A stretch of 64,000 bases of DNA, taken from positions 3,658,001 to 3,722,000 of the forward strand of contig OY992835.1 of assembly GCA_963921425.1 (NCBI GenBank), written 5' to 3'. Shown here in pieces: positions 21,748 to 32,850 of this stretch; the stretch's first letter is position 1, and each line of letters begins with the position of its first letter. The notes beneath the pieces are model-generated. The model saw only the letters and a list, made by a program, of their open reading frames with translations. It did no database searches and had not been told where the DNA came from. The DNA comes from Dryas octopetala (lineage: Eukaryota; Streptophyta; Magnoliopsida; Rosales; Rosaceae). A program made the translations under genes and the position numbers.

Positions 21748-24102
21748 ATGGAACCCCAATCAGAAGTCCCTAGCCAGCCTAGCCATGCATCCTCTACTGC
21801 ATCTGCAGCTTCCCCAACACCAACAGCAGCAGCAACACCAACACCAACATCAACACCAACATCAGCACCAACACCAACACCAACACCACCATCACCATCA
21901 ACTCAAGCTGGCTGCCCACCTGCCCCAACTAGTGGCCATCCACCACTGCCTCCTATTGGTCCCAGAAAGCCAGTTAAGGACAAGTCTGAGGTATGGGATC
22001 ATTTTGATAGATATGATTATGTAACAGAAGTTACTAAGGTAGGTGGGACTAAAGGGCAGGTTATTAAGAAAAGAGCTAGGTGCAAGTACTGCCCTGCTCA
22101 CTATGCTGCAGACCCTGTTATAAATGGGACTTCAACACTTAAGAAACACATAGAGCATCAGTGTAAAGCCTATCCAGGGAGGTTACAAGATAAGAGGCAA
22201 AAGACATTGTCTTTTGACCAAACAGTAGGTAACTTAGTGTCTAGGGGGTGTACTAAGGATGACTGCCTGAAAGCTTGTATAGAAATGGTTATTATTGATG
22301 AGTTACCATTTAGTTTCGTTGAAGGAAAATGGTTTAGGAGATTCTGTGAGGTTGTATGTCCTTTTTTCCAAATCCCATCTCGTAGGACACTTGTGAGGCA
22401 TTTCATCTCTATGTACAAAGAGATGAAATTGCAATTGAAAACTGAGTTAGCACCCCATAGGGTATGTCTCACAACTGATACTTGGACAAGCTGCCAGAAT
22501 ATAAACTATATGGTGATTACTGCACATTTCATAGATAATGATTGGAAGATGCACAAAAGGGTTTTGAATTTTAGTGTCATAGCTAACCACAAGGGGAATT
22601 CAATAGGTAAACTTTTAGAGACATGTTTGCTAGAATGGGGAGTTTAGAAGGTTTTAACCATCACAGCAGATAATGCCACTACAAACACAGTGGCAATTGA
22701 TTACTTAAGAAATAAAATGAAGCATTGGACCAATTCTAAGATGGTTTTAGGGGGAAAGTACCTGCATGTGAGGTGTTGTGCTCACATTGTCAATTTGATA
22801 GTTGGGGATTGATTGAAAAAGTTAGAGAAGTCAATATTGGCAATTAGGAATGCTGTCAAGTATGTGAGATCCTCTCCTCAAAGGTTGTCAGACTTCAAGG
22901 CTTGTGTGGTGAAGGAGAAAATAGAGTGTAAAGGTCTAGTGGTGTTAGATGTCCCAACTAGGTGGAATTCCACCTATTTGATGTTGAGTGCAGCTTTACA
23001 GTTTGAAAAGGCATTTGAGAGACTTGGGGATGAAGATGAGAGTGCTTATTCTAGTTGGTTTGGTGAAGAGGAAGAAGGAATGATAGCATCTGCTAATTCT
23101 AGAAAAAGGGTAGGACCACCCAAGAGTCAAGATTGGCACAATGCCACTGTCTTTGTACAGTTTTTGAAGGTCTTTTATGACATGACTTTGAAGATGAGTG
23201 CGTCTTTGACACCTGCTGTCCATGAAACTTTTCATGACTTAATTTCCATTGAAGAGGAAATTAAGTGTTTGTTTAAGGATGAGGATATGGTTTTAGGTGA
23301 TGAGAGTGTTGAAGAATCTGAAGCTCAAATGGTCCTTAATGATATGGCACATGGGATGAAGAAAAAATTTGAGAAGTATTAGGGTGATTTGGACAAAATA
23401 AACCAGTTGTTGATGGCAGCACTTGTGCTTGACCCTCGATACAAGTTGAGAAATTTGGCACATGTGTTGCAAACCTATTGTTTAGAGCCAGATAATGCCG
23501 CTAAGAAGAAAAATGAGATCAAAGCTTTGCTAGTTAAAATGTTTGAAGAATATGCAACCCCAAAACCCCAAATCTCAAGCTCTAGTGTAAGTAATGTCAC
23601 TAGTCCTACTACTTCAAGTACTTCCAGTGCTATTGCTACCAATAAGATAGTTCCTATAGAGGTTAAAGGGGGAAGAAAGAGGCATGCAATGACTAGGGCA
23701 TGGATGGAAGAAGCTGCAGCAAGCAATGTGGTTGTTTTGGAGCATGAAGTTGATAGGTATGTCAATGATCCTATTGAAAAAATGGATCCAGACATAGAAT
23801 TTGATATCCTCAAATGGTGGAAGCACAATGGGGTTAAATACCCTGTATTGGCAGCAATTGCAAAGGATGTCCTTGCATTTCCAGTATCCACAGTGGCTTC
23901 TGAGGCTTGCTTTAGTACTGGGGGGAGGGTTGTGAATCCATTTCGAGCCTCTTTGACTCCAGAAATGGTGGAAGCCTTAATCTGTTGTCAAAATTGGCTC
24001 AGGTCAGATGACATATCCAATCTTCAATATGAACCAACCATTGAAGAAATGGAGTTTTATGAATCATTTCAAGCAAGTACTGCCCTGAATTTACTTATTT
24101 AG
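21748..24102 (+). pseudogene. hAT transposase with BED zinc finger, three in-frame stops
   Basis: A single frame runs over 785 codons with internal stops at 22645-22647 (TAG), 22810-22812 (TGA) and 23380-23382 (TAG) and no frame change. Order: Pro/Thr-rich N-terminus (about residues 20-60, from an accaac microsatellite); BED zinc finger (about 85-145, CKYC ... HIEHQC); catalytic RNase-H-like region with VCLTTDTWTS (about 240); and the C-terminal hAT dimerisation domain (about 695-755: FDILKWWK, YPVLAAIAKDVLAFPVST, ACFSTGGRVV). An AG splice acceptor (tttttttaag, ending 21734) just before the ATG suggests a 5'UTR intron. The second stop corresponds to Gly and the third to Trp in copy 2 (57157-59451). 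The transposase is inactive but only lightly decayed. Confidence 0.92.
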
Positions 24103-24982
24103 TCTAACTTGTGTACTGGTTTTTTTTTTTTTTCATTTTGGCTTAACTTGTGCACTTGGTTTTTTTTTTTAACAGAATTCATGAGCTCAGCCTCTTCCAA
24201 TAAAACTGCCCCTGCAACTTCTCATTGACTCAGTGTTAAAGAACTTAAAGTGTAAGTGAAATACCAAAATTTGATTTTGTATGTGGTCTTTATCTCTTTT
24301 GTATGTGATCTGGTTTTTTATGTGAATCTGATGTTGTTTTGTTACTATTGTATGTGATCTGATTTTGGATTGTCTTCATCTCCTGTTTTTTATTTTTTGT
24401 ATGTGAAACTAGGGGCATTATGAACTTGGATTTTGGAATGTATGAGCCTTGGCTGATGGCAGATGGTGCAGTTCATGGTGCAGACATGGTGCAGGTCATG
24501 GTGCAAGCTTACAGCTGCTGGCAGCCTGACATAGATAATTAGATATTAATATGATGACTAATGACTTGGTGTAATTTAACTTGTTATTTTTTTGGTTGGC
24601 CTGTAATACCTAAAGAAATTAAGAAAGCAGGTTCTTAACTTTGTTTGGTTGGCCTGTAATGCCTAAAGAAATTAAGAAAGCAGGTTTCTTAACTTTGTTT
24701 GGTTGTAGACTTGTAGTTATTTTTTTTGTTGTAGTAAACTAGTAACTTTTAAGTGTTAAGCAGGTTGTATTTGTTTTAACTTTTAAGTAGGCTCTTAACT
24801 TTGTTTTAAGCAGGATGTATTTATTTTAAAACTGTGCATGCACCAAACCAGACCATTTTTGCAATGGTCTGGTTTGGTTTGGTTTTTCTCTAATTTGTTC
24901 GGTTTACAACGCCGAACCACACCGAGAAAACATTTATGGCGCGGTGCATGGTTCTCGGGGTGAAGTGAGCCGAACCACACCG

Positions 24983-24994
24983 TGCCCACCCCTA
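24983..24994 (-). repeat. hAT terminal inverted repeat, right end of copy 1
   Basis: TGCCCACCCCTA; reverse complement TAGGGGTGGGCA. It matches 52341-52352 (TATGGGTGGGCA) at 11 of 12 positions. Confidence 0.7.
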
Positions 24995-25417
24995 CATGCA
25001 GGTAACTTACTCATCACACCTTCCCTTGTCTATATAAACCAACTCATATGCACAAATCCAAGGATCCATCTATCACCAGGCAAAACACTTACACAAACTC
25101 TCACTCACAAAAGGCTTACCAAAAGCACACTTTAACTTGCTGAGAATAAACCCAGAACATTTACCTTGTTCTTCCCATTCTCCCAAGTTCATCACCTGTT
25201 CTTCCCAACTTTCATTCAAACACTACCAAATACATATCACTGACTTCATCATCGAAGCGTGTTTGGCTGGTACCACACCGGTCCATCTCCTTTGATATTG
25301 TTTTCTATGCAGGAAGATCTCAAATCAGCATCCACTTCATTATTCGGCAAGGCTTCTGATCAGCCAAGTCACCTGTCCTAAGTTGTTGCATCTATCTCAC
25401 GGAAATTTGCATCAACA
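24995..25417 (+). repeat. Remnant of the 5' LTR of the Tat-lineage element
   Basis: This sequence ends ...GCATCAACA at 25417, three bases before a primer-site-like sequence. It contains a TATA box (tatataaacc, 25031-25040), giving a promoter followed by a transcribed R-U5 region. The upstream part (U3) is absent; the sequence begins right at the hAT terminus. Confidence 0.65.
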
Positions 25418-25419
25418 GA

Positions 25420-25438
25420 TTGGCGCTGTCTGTGGGAA
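25420..25438 (+). other. Primer-binding site, Tat/Ogre-type
   Basis: TTGGCGCTGTCTGTGGGAA closely matches the primer site (TGGCGCCGTCTGTGGGAA) known from Tat/Ogre-lineage Gypsy elements. I have not confirmed the tRNA. Confidence 0.7.
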
Positions 25439-25453
25439 GATCGTCTTCAGCCG

Positions 25454-27340
25454 TTGTGTTCATCACCACAAGTGCTAAGCTCTTCCTTCAAACAAGTCAT
25501 CATGACTACCATCTTTCATGACAGCAGCTCTTCCTCAGGAGGATCCCAGAATGATGAACAACATCAGCCTGAGACACCTGAGAAGACGAGAAGAGCACAA
25601 CTCCCCAAAGCAGCAAAATCCAAAGGTCCTTTAAAGATCAAAGCTGCTCACAAATTCCTTAGGAAGAACCAACGACACCTAGCCGCTGAGAATGCACTTC
25701 TCAAGCATAATAATGAGCTGCTTACCAAACAGGCTGAACTGGCTGAGGAGCTCGTGCGTCATCGTGCTCAGCTCGAAGTCAGCAGAAGGTCGGGTTTCAG
25801 ATCACGTCAGACCCTAATCGATCAGGAGGTTCTTTCACCATCTCCTTCTCGGCAGAGCACTCCGGCCGATGTGGACGACCAGCCCGCTCAGCAGGTCACA
25901 GATTGTACCTTCCCAGGCTTCGAAGACATGCCCCCGGTCGAACAGGCCGAGTTCCTGGATGCCCACCTTCTCCTTCAGCGGAAGCAGACGGTCTTCAAGA
26001 AGCACTCTCCCGAAAGCTCGGGGGGAAACCGAGTCGAACCAATGATGGATCAGCGACCTCCAATCCGATCCAGATTGGGAACTGCCAATCTAACTGGCTC
26101 AACCGAACCCAGGGTCCCAGCCAGAAGCAGGCTCGGCCCTGCCACCAACCAAAACCCCTCCACCTCGGAAACTCACTTGGGGAGACGGTCCGCAGGGGAT
26201 CGGCTAGGACCCACCATGGTCATATCTGACCGGCGTCCGGCAAGCGAGAGGATCATTCGCCAGCCGATGAACGAGAGGCTCGGTGACCGAACCGAATGCT
26301 CGCCGGGAAGAGCTCCCTCTCCCATACACCAGCAGGATCATGGATGCTGAGGTCTCTCGGGATACCAAACCCCCCAAGATGGATCAGTACGACGGGACCA
26401 AGGAGCCCTACGATCATCTTGACAGCTTCAGATATGCCATGGAAGCCCGCTAGGCGTCTGAAGCCACGAAATGCCGAATCTTCCCTTTAACCTTGAAAGG
26501 ATCGGCGCGGGGTTGGTTCTGAACCCTCCAACCGAACTCTATCGACTCTTTCTCTGACCTCAGAAGGGCCTTCCTGACGAGATATCGGGTTGTATCCGAA
26601 CGACTCTACAACTTGAACGATATATCGCTCATCAAACAACAGGAATGAGAGAGTCTCAAAACCTATTTGATCCGCTTCAACATTGAATACACGAAGTGTG
26701 ATGATTGCGACGACCGATCGGCTAAAAATGCTCTTATGCAAGGTTTGCTCGCCGGGGGACTTCGTTCCCATCTGATGAAGAACCCTCCTTCCACCTACGA
26801 TGAGCTTTTCGCTGAAGCCACGAAATGGGCGCGAGCGGAAGAATGGGATGCTCAGGTGGAGGCCCTAAATTCCAAGCCGACCTCGGCCAAGAGGAAGGAG
26901 GGAGAGGTCGCAAGTCCTAAGGCTCAGGCCCAATCCAAAAAGACCAGGACTGAGGAGCCGCGCCAACTCCTAGGAAGGGGCCAAAATTTGTCTTGTACAC
27001 GGAGTATACCCCTCTCAATGCCAGCTTGGAGACGATCTTCTCCAAGGTCAAGGATCAACTCCCAGCTGCTAAGGAGATCAAGGGACCACCCCCAGATCGG
27101 ATCAAGGAGGACGTCTTTTGCAAGTACCACTCCAATCACGGCCATGTCATGGGTGACTGCTACTCCCTCCGCGACGGAATTAAGACTCTTGCTCGGGCGG
27201 GTAAGATCAACCAATTCCTGACTGGCGAGCCGAGGGTACCCAAGGCCGCGCTGAAGAAGCCCACCAACACTGTTGACGTCCGAGACGCCGCCATCGGATC
27301 AATCAGCGGAGGTCCAACCTTCGTGGGGAGTTCAAACTGA
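25454..27340 (+). mobile_element. Gag region of the Tat element
   Basis: The first part (from about 25502, MTTIFHDSSSSSGGS) is hydrophilic with a Lys-rich segment and a coiled-coil-like stretch (LAAENALLKHNNELLTKQAE). It is followed by the gag core around 26370-26850 (PKMDQYDGTKEPYDHLDSF; SFSDLRRAFLTRY; LKTYLIRFN; ALMQGLLAGGL; YDELFAEATKWA) and a zinc-knuckle-like segment near 27115-27165 (CKYHSNHGHVMGDCYSLR). Several breaks are present. Confidence 0.85.
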
Positions 27341-27479
27341 TCCCAGAAGGACTACGTCAGGCAGGCGGCGCAAGCCCATGAATCCCTGTCAATCCAGGCG
27401 GGTCAGCCCAGCACTTCCAAAAGACAACGGAAGGACTGGGCACCGGTCACTTTTGAGCCGAACGAGTCAAATGGGATCA

Positions 27480-29558
27480 TCTTCCCACACTATGATTTGG
27501 TGGTCATAGTTGCTGAAGTGGCCGGAATCACCATCGCTCATTCCTTCGTTGATGGAGGAAGTTCGGTCAACATCCTCTACCATTCCGCGTTCGATCAGAG
27601 CGAAGACAAGCTGGAGGCTGACACACCCGCCTTGATCGGATTCGGGGGAGAAGTGGTCCAACCCCTCGGACACATCTACCTTTCCCTTTCGCTCAGGAAA
27701 GCACCGGTCAAGAAGACTTGCATGACGTATTTCATCGTCGTCAAGCGACCGTCAGCCTACAACATCATCCTAGGCAGACCAGCTCTGGTCGACCTCGACT
27801 GTATCGTCTACTACGCCAACCTCCTCATCAAATGTACGGTGGGCGATGATTGCATAGTCATTCAGGGAGACCAGTGTTCGGCTCGGTCTTGCTACGCCAC
27901 TTCCATAAAGCAGAAGGGTCAGCTGCCGAACTCCCAGGAATTGGACTCCATTGCTGATTCGGGCAGATGGCCGAGGGCGGAGACGTTCGACTTCACTGCC
28001 GAGCCGAACTCGGACTCTCGGCCCCTCCAGACAGAGGCTTGGGAAGAGGTACCGATTTCAGTTGACACTCCGGATCGGCTCGTCCGAGTGGGAACTCAGC
28101 TCGGCCCAGAACAGTAATCGGCCATACTCAACTTCCTTCGTGCCAATGCGGAAGTGTTCGCCTAGTCTTACGATGACATGCCAGGCATATTGTCTGACGT
28201 GATCACCCACAGGCTGAACATTGACCCAGGATGAAAACCGGTCCGTCAAAAGAGGAGGTCGTACGATCCGGTCTGATATGCAGCCATGGCCGAGGAAGTA
28301 ACCAAGTTGCAAAACAACGGGTTCATCCGGGAGGTCAACTATCCCAATTGGCTTGCCAACGTAGTCATGGTAAAGAAGAACAATGGGAAATGGAGGATGT
28401 TTGTGGACTTCACCGATCTGAACAAGGCATGCCCCAAGGATAGTTTCCCACTACCCAGGATAGTTCAGCTTGTCGATGCGACGGCGGGACACAAGCTCCT
28501 CAGCTTCATAGACGCCTATTCTGGGTACAATCAGATCCTCATGCACAAACCTGATTAGGAGAACACATCCTTCATAACCGATCGCGGCATGTACTGCTAC
28601 AGAGTCATGCCCTTCGGTCTCAAAAATGCTAGAGCCACTTACCAGAGGCAAGTCGGTGGAAGTCTGTGTGGACGACATGCTGGTCAAAAGCATCAAGGCG
28701 GATGACCACGTCATGGACCTATTAGACATGTTCGGAGTCCTGAAAGAGTATCAGATGCGACTGAACCCAGCCAAATGTGTCTTTGGGGTTCGGTCGGGCA
28801 AGTTCCTTGGCTACCTGGTCAGCCAGCGAGGGATCGATGCCAATCCGGAGAAGATCCAGGCCCTAATCAACATGAAATCCCCAAGGACACGCAAGAAAAT
28901 TCAAAGCCTGACTGGAAGAGTTGCCGCCATGAACCGGTTCATCTCAAAATCCACTGACCGGTGCCTCCCCTTCTTCAAAGCTTTGAAGGTAGCAGGGAAG
29001 AGCATAGAATGGACCCCCCAATGCGAACAAGCCTTTCGAGATCTGAAAAGGCACATGGAGGAAACTCTCATCTTATCCAAACCAGAGAAAGGTGAAGAAC
29101 TCTTTTTTTACCTATCCGTCTCTGACTCAGCTATCAGTTCGGTCCTGGTCAGAGAAGTCGGCGGGGCACAACATTCGGTCTTCTATACGAGCCGAGCCCT
29201 CGTCGACGCCGAGACCAGGTATCCCAAGTTCGAGAAGATGGCCCTCACCCTCGTCAGCTCGGTTCGGAAACTGAGGCCATACTTCCAGGCCCATTCAATC
29301 ATTGTCTTGACTGATCAGCCTCTCAGACAAATTCTGGCCAAGCCTGAAACATTGGGTCGGCTCATCAAGTGGTCAATCGAGCTTGGCGAATTTGACATCA
29401 CTTATCGCCCCAGGACGACCATAAAAGGCCAAGCCTTGTCAGATTTCATTTGTGAATCCACCATCACAGCGGAAGATCCGCTCGGCACCAACGTCGTTCC
29501 AACCACGTCTGATCCGAACACCAACGGAAGTCATACCCAAGTCGATCTTCTCGCTTAG
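27480..29558 (+). mobile_element. Protease, reverse transcriptase and RNase H of the Tat element
   Basis: The aspartic protease region around 27500-27900 shows AHSFVDGGSSVNILY and YNIILGRPAL. RT around 28290-28800 shows NNGKWRMFVDFTDLNKACPK, LLSFIDAYSGYNQI, the catalytic VDDMLVKS, and LNPAKCVFGV. The first RNase H, about 28990-29480, shows FYLSVSDSAISSVLVRE, FYTSRALVDAETRYPKFEK and GQALSDFI. The family assignment is secure; the copy is broken. Confidence 0.92.
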
Positions 29559-30038
29559 ACCTTATATGTGGACGGATCTTCCAATGCCATGGGAAGCGGG
29601 GCTGGACTGGTACTGATCTCTCCAGAACAAGTCATGATGGAGTATGCTCTTCGTTTCAGATTTCAAGCATCCAACAACGAAGTAGAGTATGAAGCACTCA
29701 TCGCCAGGCTTAGATTGGCAAAGGAGCTCGGTGCAATCAAACTAAATATCTTCAGCGACTCCCAACTCATTGTCAACCAGATATTGGGAGAATATGAGAC
29801 TCGAGAGCCAAGCATGACAGCCTATCTCGAGAAGACCCGCTTACTGCTCGGGAGTTTCCAAGAGTACAAGCTGTCTCAAATCCCAAGGGCAGAAAACTGC
29901 AGAGCTGATGCCTTGGCATGCTTGGCCTCAGCCAAAGATATCGAATCTGCTAGACACGTCCCAATTGAGATTTTGGACAGGCCTAGCACCGCCGAAGAAG
30001 AGGCCAACGTCATGCAGGCCGATGCCGATCCGAACTAG
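29559..30038 (+). mobile_element. Second (plant-type) RNase H domain of the Tat element
   Basis: LYVDGSSNAMGSGAGLVLIS followed by NNEVEYEALIARLRLAKELG, FSDSQLIVNQILGEYE and RAENCRADALACLAS gives the D-E-D core of an additional RNase H. Tat-lineage elements carry this domain after the ordinary RNase H, and it supports the lineage call. The reading continues to the family-B LTR insertion at 30102. Confidence 0.9.
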
Positions 30039-30096
30039 ATGACGCCGATCACCAACTACTTGGTCTCCGAAATTCTTCCCCCGGAGAGGGACAAGG

Positions 30097-30101
30097 CTTG
30101 T
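30097..30101. repeat. Target-site duplication CTTGT (left copy)
   Basis: CTTGT here and at 47841-47845 bracket a sequence with TGTTG...CAACA ends, marking the family-B LTR insertion into the Tat element. Confidence 0.85.
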
Positions 30102-31999
30102 TGTTGTATGTTTTCCTAGAACAAATTAAATAACCTTTTCTGAGCTCTAGGTTAACTTGCAAGTGTACGAATCGCGGAGTAGCAAAGCTTACAAATACAA
30201 GGTCGATCCCACAGGGAATTGAACTAGTGTATGATTACTAACTCAATTAAATTCAATTAACTCAACTCTAACTCACACACGCAAATGGGGGGTTTTGATT
30301 GGTTTTTAGGGCTAAACTAAACTAACAGAAAAAATAACAAACTTTAAATGACAATTGAAAGATTTCGGGTGAAACAATAATAAAGAACACTAGGGGTCAG
30401 AATCCACCGCTAGCATACCATTCACTTTACTATGGACATTAACAATCAATATATAAACATGTTGACAAAGTTCGTCTACTAAAAGGTTTGGCTAGTCACT
30501 TTTAGCAATTAGTTCCCTTACTGTGCATAAACTAAGAGCTTCTTGGGCCTTCCTTAGCCAGTTAACTTGCATGTTCCCTAGTTCTAAGCTAAGGCAGCTG
30601 TTACCCATGCAAGAGTCGTTACGATTTGTGAGAGTGACAAACACATAGCGCATAGCTCCAAATTAATGTACCCTATGTCTTCTATGATCTTTTTTTCTCA
30701 TGAATATTATCTTAGAATACCCACTTGTTGCCTATTGAAACTATCATCCTTTCGAGCTTGTTTAGTTTCACAACATAAATCTAGATGCATGCAACCTAAG
30801 GTGATCAGTCAAAGATGCGAAACAAATAGAGTCAATTTAAACAGAGATCCAAGATTTGTCAACATATAAACAATTAAATTATTGATAATCCATAGTGAAA
30901 ATGAACAGCAATGCTAGGGCTTCATCCTAGCCCTAGCCCAATATTCAGCTACACATAATTAAATCCATAAACAAATAAGGCATAATAAAACAATTAAAAT
31001 AAAAGGAAAGGAAAAAGAAATCAAGCCAAGGCAGCAAGGTAGAGGCGGCTGCAAGAAGGTGGCATGATGGCTGCTGCTCGGCCTTGGAGTCCACGGCAAG
31101 GTTGCTGAGATGCTCGGCAAAGTGGCAGCAAGGTGGAGGCGTGAGTGGGTGCTGGTGGCTGCGGCAAGACTTGTTCCTCCTCCTCAAATCAGTGCAAAAA
31201 TAAAAGGAAGAGATGTAAAGAGATAGGGGCTGCAGCAGAAAAATAAAGAGAAGAGAAGGAGATGATGGGGGTTGCGGCAAGAGAAAAGAAAAGAGATGGT
31301 GGCTGCTAGGGTTTGCGTCAGAAAAATAAAAGAAAGAAAGAGAGAGAAGCAAGGGTGTGCGGCAAGGAAGAAGGAGGCTAGCTAGGGTTTCTGAAAATTA
31401 AAGAGAAGAGAACCCCCTCCTTGAGTTATAAAGATGTATTTATAGAGAAGAGTGGGGCTGAGATTTCTCTTTCTCTTCAATGTGGGATAAGTGCATTCCT
31501 TGCACACCAAGACTTATAATTTTCGGCCAAGCATGGGCCTTGGGCTGATTTGGGCTCTTTTTGGGCGTAACTCCCTTTTCAGCTCGCGGAACTGCTGCGC
31601 TACCTCCACTAAAATGGCCATATCTTGAGCTAGAAAACTCAGAATCGAAATCCGTAAAATTCTCTGCGAAGCTAACATCTGTATCTTTCCAACCATATAT
31701 GGCATGCTACCTGATTCATTTTGGAGAATTACAGAATTGCTGTCGAAATTGGTGCTCTATTTTCCAGGGTTTTGACTTCTTTTTCAGCTAAGATTCCTTG
31801 GGCTTTCTCTTTGTAGGCGTGATGGGCTTTAATGGTGCATTGGGCTCGCATGTGTTGGGCTGAAGTGACTTGCACAAGATGGGCTAGGGTTTCACTTCAT
31901 GGGCTGCCACCTTGGACCTTGCGCATAGGGTTTGGGCTGCTAGGGTTTAGCGCATACATGTGCATGCATGGCCCATCTTGATTTCGGCATCTCATAGGC

Positions 32000-32002
32000 C
32001 TA
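32000..32002. repeat. Target-site duplication CTA (left copy)
   Basis: CTA at 32000-32002 and 47200-47202 flank CACTA termini; a 3-bp duplication is the rule for this superfamily. Confidence 0.9.
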
Positions 32003-32014
32003 CACTACAACAAA
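32003..32014 (+). repeat. CACTA terminal inverted repeat, left
   Basis: CACTACAACAAA, identical to the reverse complement of 47188-47199. Weaker similarity continues inward (CCTTTCCATGACG versus ACTTTTCATGACA). Confidence 0.95.
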
Positions 32015-32850
32015 AAACCCTTTCCATGACGTTTGAAAAACGCCATGGAAGGCTTTTCATGGCGGTTTCCAAACGCCACGAACCACGTCGTAGATACCGG
32101 TGCCATGGAAAGGGTGGCCCTACTACGGCACCGGAAAAACGCTATCTAAAATAGTTTCCATGACGTTGAAAAATTGTCATCCTTCCACACCTTTGATGGC
32201 GTTTGATTCGTGTCATGTAAATTCTTTCCATGGCGTAATTACTTGTCATTGAAAATGGTTAACTTTTGATGATTTTCAGTACATGTCATCTAAAAAATTT
32301 ACATGGCATGGCTTCAACGCCATTGAAAGGGTACAATTTATATGGCGTTTCAACAGTGTCATGCAAAACCTTTCCATGGCGTTATCTCAATGTCATTGAA
32401 AATGGCTAACTTTAGATGACTTTCAGTACATGTCATCTAAAGAATTTACATGGCATGGCTTCAACGCCATTGAAAGGGTACAATTTATATGGCGTTTGAG
32501 GAATGTCATGCAAAACCTTTCCATGGCGTTATCTCAATGTCATTGAAAATGGCTAACTTTAGATGACTTTCAGTAGCTGTCATCTAATTGTGTTTACATA
32601 GCATGATTCAAACGCCATTGAAAGGGTTGGGCCTACAACGATATCTGAAATATGCCATGTTAAAGCGTTTCAATGACGTTTGTTAAATGTCATGAAAGCC
32701 TTTCTATGGCATTGTTTACATTGCCATTGAAAAAGTTTAACATTAGATGACCTATATCATCTAATTCTGCCATATTTGAAATGCCATTGCTTTTGGTGAC
32801 TTTAAAGGGATGCCATGAAGTGGCCAAAAAAAAAAAATAAGGGATGCCAT
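32015..32850. repeat. CACTA left subterminal repeats, including 147-bp tandem units
   Basis: Units starting 'ctttccatggcgt' lie at 32224, 32370 and 32517, giving a 146-147-bp period for at least two and a half units. Throughout the region short motifs 'atggcgttt', 'aacgccat' and 'tgtcat' recur in both orientations. Subterminal arrays of short motifs bind the TNPA-type protein in the maize En/Spm system; the same role here is inferred. Confidence 0.88.

Larger units (their letters stand above)
21518..24994 (+). mobile_element. hAT DNA transposon, copy 1, left end missing
   Basis: The element carries a transposase gene (21748-24102) and a right terminus ending TGCCCACCCCTA at 24994. On the opposite strand this reads TAGGGGTGGGCA, a hAT-type terminus that also starts copy 2 at 52341 with one difference. 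On the left, sequence beginning 'gtgggcattt' joins directly to a truncated family-A LTR near 21517 and no full terminus is visible, so the left end is probably deleted. Two 56-bp tandem units ('ggttggcctgtaat...') lie at about 24593-24705. No 8-bp target duplication could be matched. Confidence 0.8.

Noticed and set aside
21785-22024. Gln/His-rich frame inside hAT copy 1
   Set aside because: A shifted-frame reading of the accaac microsatellite that encodes the Pro/Thr linker of the transposase.
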